Shown here in pieces: positions 28,394 through 36,294 of a stretch of DNA of 64,000 bases. The translations under genes and the position numbers were made by a program. Numbering within the stretch: position 1 is the first letter of the stretch; the number at the start of each line of letters is the position of its first letter. Source of the stretch: Trueperella abortisuis. Lineage in GTDB: Bacteria; Actinomycetota; Actinomycetes; Actinomycetales; Actinomycetaceae. The notes beneath the pieces are model-generated. The model was not told the origin of the DNA and made no database searches. It saw nothing but the letters and a program-made list of their open reading frames with translations. The DNA lies in the NCBI RefSeq assembly GCF_030811095.1, contig NZ_JAUSQL010000001.1:1054001-1118000 (forward strand). Reading direction: 5' to 3'.

Positions 28394-28738
28394 ATGAGCG
28401 AAACCGTCGCAACTCACGGGGTCACCCTCACCGAGGTGGCCGCCGCCAAGGTCAAGTCCTTGCTTGAGCAGGAGGGCCGTGATGACCTTCGCCTGCGTAT
28501 CGCCGTGCAGCCGGGCGGCTGCTCCGGCCTCATGTACCAGCTCTACTTCGACGAGCGTCTGTTCGACGACGACGCGATCGCCGAGTTTGATGGCGTCGAG
28601 GTTCTCGTGGACTCCAAGTCCGCCCCCTACCTCGACGGTGCGACGATCGACTTTGCCGATTCGATCGAGCGTCAGGGCTTCACGATCGACAACCCTCAGG
28701 CGCACGGCACCTGCGCGTGCGGTGAGTCTTTCCACTGA
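28394..28738 (+). CDS. erpA: Iron-sulfur cluster insertion protein (ErpA/IscA type)
   Basis: 114-aa A-type carrier that delivers Fe-S clusters to apoproteins. The three cluster-binding cysteines are present: Cys43 in PGGCSG, and Cys107 and Cys109 in GTCACGESF. The length is standard. The ATG at 28394 has GGAGG upstream (28384-28388); the frame upstream has no family similarity. Confidence 0.94.
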   Translation: MSETVATHGVTLTEVAAAKVKSLLEQEGRDDLRLRIAVQPGGCSGLMYQLYFDERLFDDDAIAEFDGVEVLVDSKSAPYLDGATIDFADSIERQGFTIDNPQAHGTCACGESFH

Positions 28739-28745
28739 GTCCACG

Positions 28746-28769
28746 GTTCCCCGCCATGTGGCGGGGAAC
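28746..28769 (+). terminator. Hairpin between erpA and FKBP lipoprotein gene
   Basis: A perfect 10-bp stem (GTTCCCCGCC / GGCGGGGAAC) with an ATGT loop follows the erpA stop by 7 bases and precedes the FKBP ribosome-binding site. No clear T-run, so it may attenuate rather than stop transcription. Confidence 0.5.
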
Positions 28770-28787
28770 AATTGTGTGAGGAGAATA

Positions 28788-29759
28788 ATGCGCGTACTTG
28801 CCAGTGTGATCGCTCTCGCGCTTGCTTTCGGCGTCACGGCCTGTGGCTCGGACGATCCGAAGCAGCCGGCGTCGTCGCAGGAGACCACCAGCGCCAGCGG
28901 AACCCCCGGCACGCAGATGCCGACCCTTGACAGCTCGGGGGACAACCCAATCCTTGCCTTCCCCGATTCGAACGCTCCCGAAGGGCTGCAGGTCGAGGTC
29001 CTCGAGAAGGGTGAGGGTCGGCAGATCGCGGCCACTGACACGGTGGTGGCCAACTATGTCGGTCAGGTGTGGGGCTCATCGCGGCCCTTCGATTCCTCAT
29101 TCAACCGCGGCGCCCCGACAGCCTTCTCGCTGTCGATGGTGATTAAGGGCTGGACGCAGGGGCTGACGGGGCAGACGGCCGGATCGAAGCTGATAGTCTC
29201 CGTCCCCTCCGATCTCGGCTACGGCCCGAACGGCGGCAACGAGTCGGCGGGCATCGGGGAGTCGGACACGATCGCCTTCTACATCGAGCTGATCGACGCC
29301 TACGGTGTGGACCAAGCGGGCGACGCCAATGCCACGATGCAGGCGGACCTGGCAGACCTTCCGATCGAGATTAAGGGCGCGCTTGGCGAACCCGTCACCG
29401 TCACGGTTAAGGACGGCGCGAAGAAGCCCACGGGCGAACCTGTCGTCACCGTCATCGCCCGCGGAAGCGGAGCACCCGTCGGTGGCAAGGGAACCACGAT
29501 CTACGATCAGTACGCCATGTCCTTCTGGGATAACTCCACCTCCGAGAACACCTATGGTAGCTACGGGCCGCAGTCGCAGACGCTTGGCGCGGGTAGCTTC
29601 TTCGATTCCCTCACGGGGATCCCCGTCGGCTCCCGCGTGCTTGTCGAGGTTCCGGCCTCGGAGGGTGGCGAGGGCGTGACGGCGCCGGCCTACGCCGTCG
29701 TGATCGATATCCTCGGCCAGATCGAGGGATCGCCGAACGCCACGGTGAAGCCTAACTAA
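28788..29759 (+). CDS. FKBP-type peptidyl-prolyl isomerase lipoprotein
   Basis: 323-aa exported lipoprotein. The signal peptide MRVLASVIALALAFGVTAC ends in a lipobox-like VTAC with Cys19, followed by a Ser/Thr-rich spacer. FKBP domain 1 (about 60-165) shows VVANYVGQVWGSSRPFDSSF and SMVIKGWTQGLTGQTAGSK, with the family IPSxLGYG as VPSDLGYGP. A second, diverged FKBP-like half (about 185-315) repeats QTLGAGSFFDSLTGIPVGSR. Probably folds exported proteins at the cell surface. ATG with GAGGAG upstream. Confidence 0.9.
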   Translation: MRVLASVIALALAFGVTACGSDDPKQPASSQETTSASGTPGTQMPTLDSSGDNPILAFPDSNAPEGLQVEVLEKGEGRQIAATDTVVANYVGQVWGSSRPFDSSFNRGAPTAFSLSMVIKGWTQGLTGQTAGSKLIVSVPSDLGYGPNGGNESAGIGESDTIAFYIELIDAYGVDQAGDANATMQADLADLPIEIKGALGEPVTVTVKDGAKKPTGEPVVTVIARGSGAPVGGKGTTIYDQYAMSFWDNSTSENTYGSYGPQSQTLGAGSFFDSLTGIPVGSRVLVEVPASEGGEGVTAPAYAVVIDILGQIEGSPNATVKPN

Positions 29760-29776
29760 GCGAATACGCGAAGCAT

Positions 29777-29808
29777 AAAAAGTGGGGCCCCGCGGGGCCC
29801 CACTTTTT
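29777..29808. terminator. Bidirectional terminator between FKBP gene and sodA
   Basis: A fully paired 14-bp stem centred on GGCCCCGCGGGGCC is flanked by AAAAA and TTTTT, so it works on both strands. It lies between convergent genes. Confidence 0.92.
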
Positions 29809-29817
29809 GATGCCGAC

Positions 29818-30432
29818 TTAGCGGACGATGAGGGAGGCGTTCTTCGCGTCGGCGAAGCGGGCTGCGACGTCCTCCCAGTTGAAGATGTTCCACACGGCCT
29901 TGACGTAGTCGGCCTTGACGTTGAGGTAATCGAGGTAGAAGGCGTGCTCCCACATGTCGAGCATGAGGATCGGGTAGGTGCCTACCGGGACGTTGGCCTG
30001 CTGGTCGAAGAGCTGGAAGGTGGTCAGGCGCTGGCCAATCGTGTCGTAGGCCAGCACGGCCCAGCCGGAGCCCTGGATGCCGGTCGCGACAGCGGTGAAC
30101 TGCTTCTTGAACCCATCGAACGAGCCGAAGGCATCCTTGATCGCCTCGGCCAGTTCGCCCTCGGGCTCGCCGCCACCATTCGGGGAGAGGTTCTTCCAGA
30201 ACACGGAGTGGTTCGAGTGGCCTCCGAGGTTAAAAGCCAGGTCCTTCTCGAACTGGTTAATCTTCGAAAAATCTCCCGCCTCGCGCGCTGCGGCCAGGTT
30301 CTCGAGGGCCTTGTTGGCGCCGTCGACATAGGTCTTGTGGTGCTTGCTGTGGTGAAGCTCCATGATCTTGGCCGAGATGTGCGGCTCGAGAGCTGCGTAG
30401 TCGTAATCAAGTTCGGGCAGTGTGTAAACCAT
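29818..30432 (-). CDS. sodA: Superoxide dismutase (Mn/Fe)
   Basis: 204-aa cytosolic superoxide dismutase. Metal ligands are His27 (MELHHSKHH), His75 ([10 protein letters not shown]), Asp159 and His163 ([11 protein letters not shown]). The sequence around [10 protein letters not shown] and FQLFDQQAN fits Mn or cambialistic enzymes; the metal cannot be settled from sequence alone. There is no signal peptide. GGAGG precedes the ATG. The 204-base upstream region is shared with the divergent receiver-domain gene. Confidence 0.95.
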   Translation of the reverse strand: MVYTLPELDYDYAALEPHISAKIMELHHSKHHKTYVDGANKALENLAAAREAGDFSKINQFEKDLAFNLGGHSNHSVFWKNLSPNGGGEPEGELAEAIKDAFGSFDGFKKQFTAVATGIQGSGWAVLAYDTIGQRLTTFQLFDQQANVPVGTYPILMLDMWEHAFYLDYLNVKADYVKAVWNIFNWEDVAARFADAKNASLIVR

Positions 30433-30636
30433 GTTTCCTCCAAGTTGACGCCGCTGGCCGGGCTGGTCGCGGCTGCGGTCGCCACCCAGTATCCTCCTTT
30501 CGGAGGCGAATGTGGGTACAAAGTCCGTATATGCGCGGACAGCGAAACTGACCGATTCAAAATTATGGGCCCGAGTTCTACCAATGCCGCCAGAATCGGT
30601 AGTATTGGCGGAGAGCCAACTTACGTGGAGGTAAAG

Positions 30637-31044
30637 ATGACACAGGACGATGGCAAGACCTCGGTCGAGGTGCTCGTGTATTCAGATAACCGCGACACCC
30701 GCAATGACGTCATGCACGCCGTGGGGCGGCGCGTAGGCAAGGGGCTTCCTGCCATCAACTGGACTGAAGCAGCCACCTGGCAAGGCGCATACATGAAGGT
30801 GGAGGAGAACCACTTCGACCTGCTTATCCTTGACGGCGAGGCCGCCAAGCTCGGCGGAATCGGTCTCGGAAAGCTCGTGCGTGACGAGCTGGTGGAGGAC
30901 ATGCCCTACATCGTGTTGATTGGCCGCCCGCAGGATGAGTGGCTCGCGCGTGTGTCCAAGCCGAACGCGATCCTGCCCCTCCCTGTCGACGCCCGCGCGC
31001 TGTCGCAGGCCGTAGCCGACGTTCTCGGGAAGACTGGCGCCTGA
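30637..31044 (+). CDS. Atypical receiver-domain protein
   Basis: 135-aa protein with the outline of a CheY-like receiver: the N-terminal LVYSDN (Asp17), the phosphoacceptor-like LLILDGEAA (Asp66) and a final helix [13 protein letters not shown]. The conserved Thr/Ser switch position appears as IGRP and the invariant Lys before Pro is replaced (LPLPVDA). It may thus be a pseudo-receiver. No output domain. GGAGG precedes the ATG at 30637. Its stop overlaps the trpD start (TGATG), so the two are translated together. Confidence 0.72.
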   Translation: MTQDDGKTSVEVLVYSDNRDTRNDVMHAVGRRVGKGLPAINWTEAATWQGAYMKVEENHFDLLILDGEAAKLGGIGLGKLVRDELVEDMPYIVLIGRPQDEWLARVSKPNAILPLPVDARALSQAVADVLGKTGA

Positions 31045-32105
31045 TGCTGACCTGGCCGGAAATCACTGCGAAGGTTGTCAGCCGCCAGGACCTGTCCGCT
31101 CAGGAGACGGCGTGGGCGATGGATCAGGTGATGACTGGGGAGACCTCGCCGGTCTCGCTGGCCGGCTTCCTGACGGCGCTCGCAACGAAGGGCGAGACGA
31201 TCGATGAGATCCTTGGCCTGGCCGACTCCATGCAGGCGCACGCCACGCCCGTCAACCTTCCCTCGGACTCGCTCGACATTGTTGGCACTGGCGGCGACAG
31301 GCTCCGCACGGTCAACATTTCGACCACCGCCTCGCTCGTGATCGCCGCGGCCGGCGTGAAGGTAGTCAAGCATGGCAACCGCGCATCGTCCTCGAAGTCG
31401 GGCGCGGCCGATTGCCTCGAGGCGCTCGGCGTCAACCTTGACCTTCCCGTCGATGCGGTGGAGCGGATCTTCGGCGAAATCGGTATCACCTTCCTTTTTG
31501 CCAACAAGTTCCACCCGTCGATGAAGTACGCGGCCACAGCGCGCCGCGAGCTCGGAATCCCCACAGCCTTCAACGTTCTTGGTCCGCTGACGAATCCAGC
31601 CCGACCCGAGGTGGGAGCCATCGGTGTGTCCAATGCCCGCCAGGCGCCGCTCGTGGCGGGCGTGCTCGCCCGCCGCGGCACGCGCGCCCTCGTCTTCCGC
31701 GGCACGAATGGGCTCGACGAGCTGTCCACCGCTGCGCCGAACGAGGTGTGGGAGGTTCGCGACGGCGAGGTGACCTACCGCGACCTGGACGCCACGACGG
31801 ATCTTGGTTTGCCGAAGGCCACCGTCGATGATCTGCGCGGCGAGGACGCCGCCTACAACGCGGCCGCCGCGCGCAAGGTACTCGACGGTCAGAAGGGCGC
31901 GGTGCGAGATGCCGTGGTCCTCAACGCTGCCGGAGCGATCGTCGCCGACGGGCGGCTGGAGGGCGTGCGTCCCGACGACGGTGACCTCGTGGCCCGCATG
32001 CGTGCCGGCCTGGAGCTGGCTGAGGACGCCCTGGATACAGGGAAGGCCTCCGGCCTGCTCACGCGCTGGGCTGAGCTTGCTCGCGCCGAAAGTGCGAAGG
32101 GCTGA
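31044..32105 (+). CDS. trpD: Anthranilate phosphoribosyltransferase
   Basis: 353-aa enzyme of tryptophan synthesis joining anthranilate and PRPP. Motifs are the PRPP loop DIVGTGGD, the KHGNRASSSKSGAAD segment, FNVLGPLTNPA and the metal-site residues near GTNGLDELS. It is isolated from other trp genes and coupled to the receiver-like gene. Its 3' end is followed by a very strong hairpin. Confidence 0.95.
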   Translation: MLTWPEITAKVVSRQDLSAQETAWAMDQVMTGETSPVSLAGFLTALATKGETIDEILGLADSMQAHATPVNLPSDSLDIVGTGGDRLRTVNISTTASLVIAAAGVKVVKHGNRASSSKSGAADCLEALGVNLDLPVDAVERIFGEIGITFLFANKFHPSMKYAATARRELGIPTAFNVLGPLTNPARPEVGAIGVSNARQAPLVAGVLARRGTRALVFRGTNGLDELSTAAPNEVWEVRDGEVTYRDLDATTDLGLPKATVDDLRGEDAAYNAAAARKVLDGQKGAVRDAVVLNAAGAIVADGRLEGVRPDDGDLVARMRAGLELAEDALDTGKASGLLTRWAELARAESAKG

Positions 32106-32127
32106 ACGCGCCTCGAGGCTTCAGACC

Positions 32128-32175
32128 CATGTGTGAGGGGGTGACGGGCGAACGCCCGTCACCCCCTCACACATG
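32128..32175. terminator. 22-bp perfect hairpin after trpD
   Basis: CATGTGTGAGGGGGTGACGG (plus GC) pairs completely with its inverted copy at 32154-32175 around a GAAC loop. It sits between convergent trpD and the AsnC-domain gene and has no T-run on either side. Likely a bidirectional terminator or RNA-stabilising structure. Confidence 0.7.
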
Positions 32176-32179
32176 GCGG

Positions 32180-32458
32180 CTAGTCGAGGCCGATGTCGAA
32201 GGCGGCTTCGAGGTCGGCTTTCGAGAACTCCTGGAAGGCGAGGTAGGTCTTGACGTTCTTGACGCCTGGAACCTTGGCGATCTTGCCGGGAATGACCTGC
32301 GCCAGATCCTCGTGCTGGGGGACGGTGACGAGCGCGATGAGGTCCACATCGCCCGTGACGGAGTAGACCTGGCGCACTGACGACACCCCAGCCACGGCGT
32401 CGGCAACCTCGGGGATCTGATCAACTTCGGCGTCGATCATGACAATGGCAGTGATCAT
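32180..32458 (-). CDS. Stand-alone Lrp/AsnC ligand-binding domain protein
   Basis: 92-aa protein consisting only of the RAM/AsnC C-terminal domain: ITAIVMIDAEV, VYSVTGDVDLIALVTVPQ and VKNVKTYLAF are typical strands. There is no helix-turn-helix, so it cannot bind DNA by itself. Such proteins bind amino acids or partner with full-length Lrp proteins. A Shine-Dalgarno AAGGAG precedes the ATG. Confidence 0.88.
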   Translation of the reverse strand: MITAIVMIDAEVDQIPEVADAVAGVSSVRQVYSVTGDVDLIALVTVPQHEDLAQVIPGKIAKVPGVKNVKTYLAFQEFSKADLEAAFDIGLD

Positions 32459-32513
32459 GGGGGCTCCTTTACATTGGACGGATAGTCATAGTTTAGCGGC
32501 CGCGGGAACAGGA

Positions 32514-34280
32514 TTAGTCCTGCGGGTGCGAATCAGGCAATTGGGGGAGCTGGACTGCGCACCCTCCCGCCAGGGAGCGGGTAAGCAAATCGGGCCGGGA
32601 TACCTTGATAAGCCGGACGTCCTCGTGCATGAGCCAAGCTGACAGGAGCCGCACCTCGTCGTGGGAGACGTGGAGGGCAAACTCCGGCTCGTGAAGCTGC
32701 TCGGTCGCGGCGTCCAGCCAGGCGCCCAGATCCTCCGGGTCCTCGCCGGGGCGCGTGGCGGCGCTGGCGCGCAGCATACCGTAGTCCATGACGACGACGT
32801 CCCAGCCGCGCCCAGACCTGCGCGCGGCCACGATTCGGCGGTTGCCCACGAGGCTTCGCAGCTCTTCTAGATTCTTCGCACCGGCGACGAGCGCGTAGAG
32901 ACGGTCCCGCTCGCCGGCCGCCTGCTCATAGCGTTCCTCACCCGCCAACGCCTTGATCCTGCCCAGAGTGTGGCTTGCCACACCCGCCACGTCGCCGGCG
33001 AGCGCGGCCTGTACCGCGGCGACCTGCTCCGACTGTGGCCTGCCTGTGAGGCATGGCGCGTCGCACTTGCCCAGCTCGTAGAGGTGGCAGGGGGAGCGGC
33101 CGTCCGGCGTAGCGGGAAGCCGCGCGGTGCATGCGCGAAGGCCCGTGGCTGCCTGCAAAAGCTCGACGGCCCGGGTCGCCTGCTTGCCACTGGTCAACGG
33201 CCCCAACGCCTCACCCATCTGGGCAAGCCGAACCTTGCGCGTGACCTTGAGACGGGGAAAGGGCTCATTGGTGAGGACGAGCCACGGGCGCTGCGCGGTG
33301 CGCCGCGAGCGGCGGTTATACGGGGGATCCAGTTCATCGATGAGGCGCACTTCCAAGACGTTGGCCTCGAGCTGGGTGGCGGTGGCGGTGGCCTCCACCG
33401 CCACCGCCAGGTCGACCATCTCCGCCATCCTTGCCCGCCGCTCGGCGGCAGTGAAGTATTGGCGCACCCGCTTGTAGACGTTGACCGACGTGCCGACGTA
33501 CAAAACCTCGCCGCCCGGGCCGATGAATCGGTACACGCCCGGCCCGCGGGGTAGCCCGTCGGCAAGATAGGCCCGTGCACGGCGCTTGGCAGGCACAGGA
33601 TCGGTGGCCGTCAGGAGGTCGGCCAGGTGGGTGACCCCGATTCCGCCTAGCCGGGAGAGGATGGCGTGGAGCAAGTCGACGGTGGCGTGCGCGTCGTCGA
33701 GAGCCCTGTGGCTGGGCTGAACCTCGGCTCCACAAACGCGGGCCAGTGTGGAGAGCTTATAGTTCGGGGTCTCGTCCTTGGTGAAGACCTTGCGCGCTAG
33801 CTTGACCGTATCGATCACCGGGTGGGCGGGGAAGTGGTAGCCAAGCTCCCCGCAGGCGACCTTGAGGTGAGAGATGTCGAAGCGCGCGTTGTGGGCCACG
33901 AAGACGGCCGGTTCGTGGCCCACGAAGGCGAGGAACTGCGCCATGACCTGCGCGAGGTCCGGGGCAAGAGCCACCATCGAATTTGTGATTCCCGTCAGCC
34001 ACGTGATGTGCCCGGGGATGGGCACGTGGGGGTTGACCCGCGAGGAGAACTCGCCGATGATGTCCCCGCCGCGCACCTTGACGGCACCGAACTCGGTGAT
34101 GGAATTGAGGCCGGGCCCGCCGCCCGTCGTCTCGAGATCCACTACCACAAAGGTCACGTCGAAGAGGGAGGGGCCCAGTTCGTCAAAGGCGAGCTGGACG
34201 GGCGTAGGCGGAGCCATCCCCTCGCGATGCGGGCGCGCGGGGGTGAGGTCAAGGGAGCGGCCGGGCCGTGAATCAGTCAT
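32514..34280 (-). CDS. DEDDh 3'-5' exonuclease fused to GIY-YIG (UvrC-like) nuclease
   Basis: 588-aa two-nuclease protein. Residues about 43-205 form a DnaQ-type exonuclease (VVVDLETTG with Asp48/Glu50, AHNARFDISHL, and HRALDDAHAT for Exo III). Residues about 245-325 form a GIY-YIG domain (GPGVYRFIGPGGEVLYVGTS). A helical C-terminal part follows with Cys-rich PCHLYELGKCDAPC like the UvrC linker. It resembles Rv2191, which combines DnaQ and UvrC/Cho features, and probably acts in DNA repair. The ATG at 34280 is 7 bases after TACGAT (34287-34292). Confidence 0.9.
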   Translation of the reverse strand: MTDSRPGRSLDLTPARPHREGMAPPTPVQLAFDELGPSLFDVTFVVVDLETTGGGPGLNSITEFGAVKVRGGDIIGEFSSRVNPHVPIPGHITWLTGITNSMVALAPDLAQVMAQFLAFVGHEPAVFVAHNARFDISHLKVACGELGYHFPAHPVIDTVKLARKVFTKDETPNYKLSTLARVCGAEVQPSHRALDDAHATVDLLHAILSRLGGIGVTHLADLLTATDPVPAKRRARAYLADGLPRGPGVYRFIGPGGEVLYVGTSVNVYKRVRQYFTAAERRARMAEMVDLAVAVEATATATQLEANVLEVRLIDELDPPYNRRSRRTAQRPWLVLTNEPFPRLKVTRKVRLAQMGEALGPLTSGKQATRAVELLQAATGLRACTARLPATPDGRSPCHLYELGKCDAPCLTGRPQSEQVAAVQAALAGDVAGVASHTLGRIKALAGEERYEQAAGERDRLYALVAGAKNLEELRSLVGNRRIVAARRSGRGWDVVVMDYGMLRASAATRPGEDPEDLGAWLDAATEQLHEPEFALHVSHDEVRLLSAWLMHEDVRLIKVSRPDLLTRSLAGGCAVQLPQLPDSHPQD

Positions 34281-34286
34281 GAAACC

Positions 34287-34292
34287 ATCGTA
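34287..34292 (-). promoter_or_regulatory. -10 element (TACGAT), leaderless
   Basis: TACGAT on the minus strand ends 7 bases before the ATG of the exonuclease/GIY-YIG gene and supports that start over the longer open frame. Confidence 0.5.
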
Positions 34293-34309
34293 GAATCGGC
34301 TTCCGACAA

Positions 34310-34681
34310 TTAAACGCGCGTGCCGTCGTCGTCGTGGCGATGCGACCACGGGGCGCTGAAGTAGACGCCCGCCGCCGCGGACACCAGCCCGATCGTGCCG
34401 AAGATGAGCCACCAGTCGCGAGAGAAATACAGGACGTTGGCGAGCCCGAGCACCAAGAGAACCGCCACCGCCGCCGTCACGAGGAAGAAGAGCCTGGCCA
34501 GCTGCGGCTGGGAGGCGGGGGCGACGGGCTCGGCCTCCGGCAGGTCAGCGGGGTCGAAAGGATCCTCGTCAACCTCCTCCGCCGGGGTCCACGTGCGAAA
34601 CCCCTCCCGCGGGCCCTGCTCCATCTCCCGCTGGAGCCTGATCCACTCGCCATCCCAGTCGTGGTTATCCTCTTCACGCAT
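34310..34681 (-). CDS. Hypothetical membrane protein, 123 aa
   Basis: Acidic cytoplasmic N-terminus (about 1-58, DEDPFDPADLPEAEPV) followed by two helices (about 64-84 and 90-108) and a short His/Asp tail (HRHDDDGTRV). No known motif. The ATG at 34681 lies 7 bases after TAGAGT (34688-34693). It is upstream of the exonuclease gene on the same strand, which also has its own promoter. Confidence 0.68.
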   Translation of the reverse strand: MREEDNHDWDGEWIRLQREMEQGPREGFRTWTPAEEVDEDPFDPADLPEAEPVAPASQPQLARLFFLVTAAVAVLLVLGLANVLYFSRDWWLIFGTIGLVSAAAGVYFSAPWSHRHDDDGTRV

Positions 34682-34867
34682 GTGCTCACTCTACAGCCTG
34701 AGGTGTGCGGTAGTCCCAAGCGGTGAATGCAACACGTAGGAGGGGGGTTGTGACGAGGGCGCATGAGGATGAGTCACGCATGCCGCCTGGTCAGGATTGG
34801 ATAATTGCAAAGGCCCGCATCCTGCCGGAGGAGACCTATCTCAACCGTTGCCAGCCTCCTTGGAAAT

Positions 34868-34901
34868 CGCACTTTGGCCTATCGGGCTAGGCCTAAGTGC
34901 G
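34868..34901. promoter_or_regulatory. Long inverted repeat upstream of phosphofructokinase gene
   Basis: CGCACTT-T-GGCCTA pairs with TAGGCC-T-AAGTGCG around a 6-base loop: 13 bp with a single T/T mismatch. It lies in the divergent gap 34682-34970, just upstream of the likely -35, so it is not a terminator by position. It could be an operator or part of a small RNA. Confidence 0.5.
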
Positions 34902-34917
34902 CGCACCTCGTCCACGT

Positions 34918-34947
34918 TTGACGGTAGGATTGGTTTGGGCAGATATT
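34918..34947 (+). promoter_or_regulatory. Promoter of the phosphofructokinase gene
   Basis: TTGACG at 34918-34923 and GATATT at 34942-34947 are 18 bases apart, giving a leader of about 17 bases with AAGGAAGG before the ATG. Confidence 0.5.
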
Positions 34948-34970
34948 TCCCCGCTTTAAGGAAGGTACCT

Positions 34971-36194
34971 ATGACTATTCGCCGCATCGCATTGCTGACC
35001 GCAGGAGGCTACGCCCCCTGCCTCTCCACCGCCGTGGGTGACCTCATCGAGCGCTACACTAAGGAGCTCCCGGACGCCGAGATCATCGGGTACCAGCATG
35101 GCTATCACGGCCTGCTGACGGGCAACTTCGTGGTCTTCGACGACGAAGCGCGCGCCAAGGCACACATCCTGACCAAGTTCGGCGGCTCGCCGATCGGAAA
35201 CTCCCGCGTCAAGCTCACCAATTCCCAGAACCTGATCGATCGCGGCCTCATCAAGCCCGGCGAGAACGCCCTCGAGGTGGCCGCCGAGCAGCTGCGCAAG
35301 GACGGGGTGGACGTGCTCCACACCATCGGTGGAGACGACACGAACACCACAGCCGCTGACCTGGCCGCCTACCTTCACGAGCACGACTACGAGCTGACCG
35401 TGGTGGGCCTGCCCAAGACGATCGACAACGACATCGTCCCCATCCGTCAGTCCCTCGGCGCCTACTCGGCCGCCGAGCAGGGCGCGCTATTCGCCCAGAA
35501 CATTGTCGGAGAACACCGCGTCAACCCGCGCATGCTCATCATCCACGAGATCATGGGCCGCGGCTGCGGCTACCTGGCGGCGGAGACCAGCCGCTACTAC
35601 CGCCAGTGGATCGAGGAGCAGAAGTGGGTACCCTCCGCTGGCCTGTCGAAGGAGCGCTGGGACATCCACGCGCTCTACCTGCCCGAGATCACCTTCGACC
35701 TCGATGCCGAAGGCTCGCGCCTGCGCAAGATCATGGACGAGCAGGGCAACGTCAACATCTTCCTTTCGGAGGGCGCGGGCGTGAACGAAATCGTCGAGGA
35801 GATCTTGGAAGACGGCGGCGAGGTTGAACGGGACCCGTTTGGCCACGTCAAGCTCGATTCGATCAACCCGGGCGAGTGGTTTGCGAAGAAGTTTTCCAAG
35901 ATCATCGGCGCGGAAAAGGTCATGGTTCAAAAGTCGGGCTACTTCTCCCGCTCGGCGAAGTCGAACGAACGCGACCTGAAGCTGATCGGCCAGATGTGCG
36001 ACCTCGCCGTCGAGTCGGCGATCAAGGGCGTCTCCGGCGTCGTCGGCCATGACGAGGAGAACGGTGATGTGCTGAGCACTATCGACTTCAAGCGCATCGC
36101 TGGCCACAAGGCGTTCGACGTGACCCAGCCCTGGTTCGCGGAGCTCATGGAGGCCATCGGCCAGCCGTGGCAGCCACAGCCTAGCGCTGAGTAA
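34971..36194 (+). CDS. pfp: Pyrophosphate-dependent phosphofructokinase
   Basis: 407-aa phosphofructokinase that phosphorylates fructose 6-phosphate. The phosphoryl-donor loop reads TIGGDDTNTTAA; Asp instead of Gly after GGD is typical of PPi-dependent enzymes. The catalytic motif is GLPKTIDNDI, where Lys replaces the Gly of ATP-type enzymes. MGRGCGYLAAET is the sugar-binding segment. The donor assignment follows from these two residues. Shine-Dalgarno AAGGAAGG precedes the ATG. Confidence 0.93.
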   Translation: MTIRRIALLTAGGYAPCLSTAVGDLIERYTKELPDAEIIGYQHGYHGLLTGNFVVFDDEARAKAHILTKFGGSPIGNSRVKLTNSQNLIDRGLIKPGENALEVAAEQLRKDGVDVLHTIGGDDTNTTAADLAAYLHEHDYELTVVGLPKTIDNDIVPIRQSLGAYSAAEQGALFAQNIVGEHRVNPRMLIIHEIMGRGCGYLAAETSRYYRQWIEEQKWVPSAGLSKERWDIHALYLPEITFDLDAEGSRLRKIMDEQGNVNIFLSEGAGVNEIVEEILEDGGEVERDPFGHVKLDSINPGEWFAKKFSKIIGAEKVMVQKSGYFSRSAKSNERDLKLIGQMCDLAVESAIKGVSGVVGHDEENGDVLSTIDFKRIAGHKAFDVTQPWFAELMEAIGQPWQPQPSAE

Positions 36195-36205
36195 CGACGC
36201 ACGGG

Positions 36206-36236
36206 GAAGGCGGGGAGCACGCAGCTGCCCGCCTTC
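36206..36236 (+). terminator. Hairpin after phosphofructokinase gene
   Basis: GAAGGCGGG pairs with CCCGCCTTC (9 bp, 13-base loop) 11 bases after the stop. No T-run. Confidence 0.45.
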
Positions 36237-36282
36237 GCCATGCCGGACTCCGGACCGAGTTCGCCCCGCACGGGATTTTGCC

Positions 36283-36288
36283 TAGAAT
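36283..36288 (+). promoter_or_regulatory. -10 element (TAGAAT) of aroG, leaderless
   Basis: TAGAAT ends 7 bases before the aroG ATG at 36295. Confidence 0.6.
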
Positions 36289-36294
36289 CGTTCT

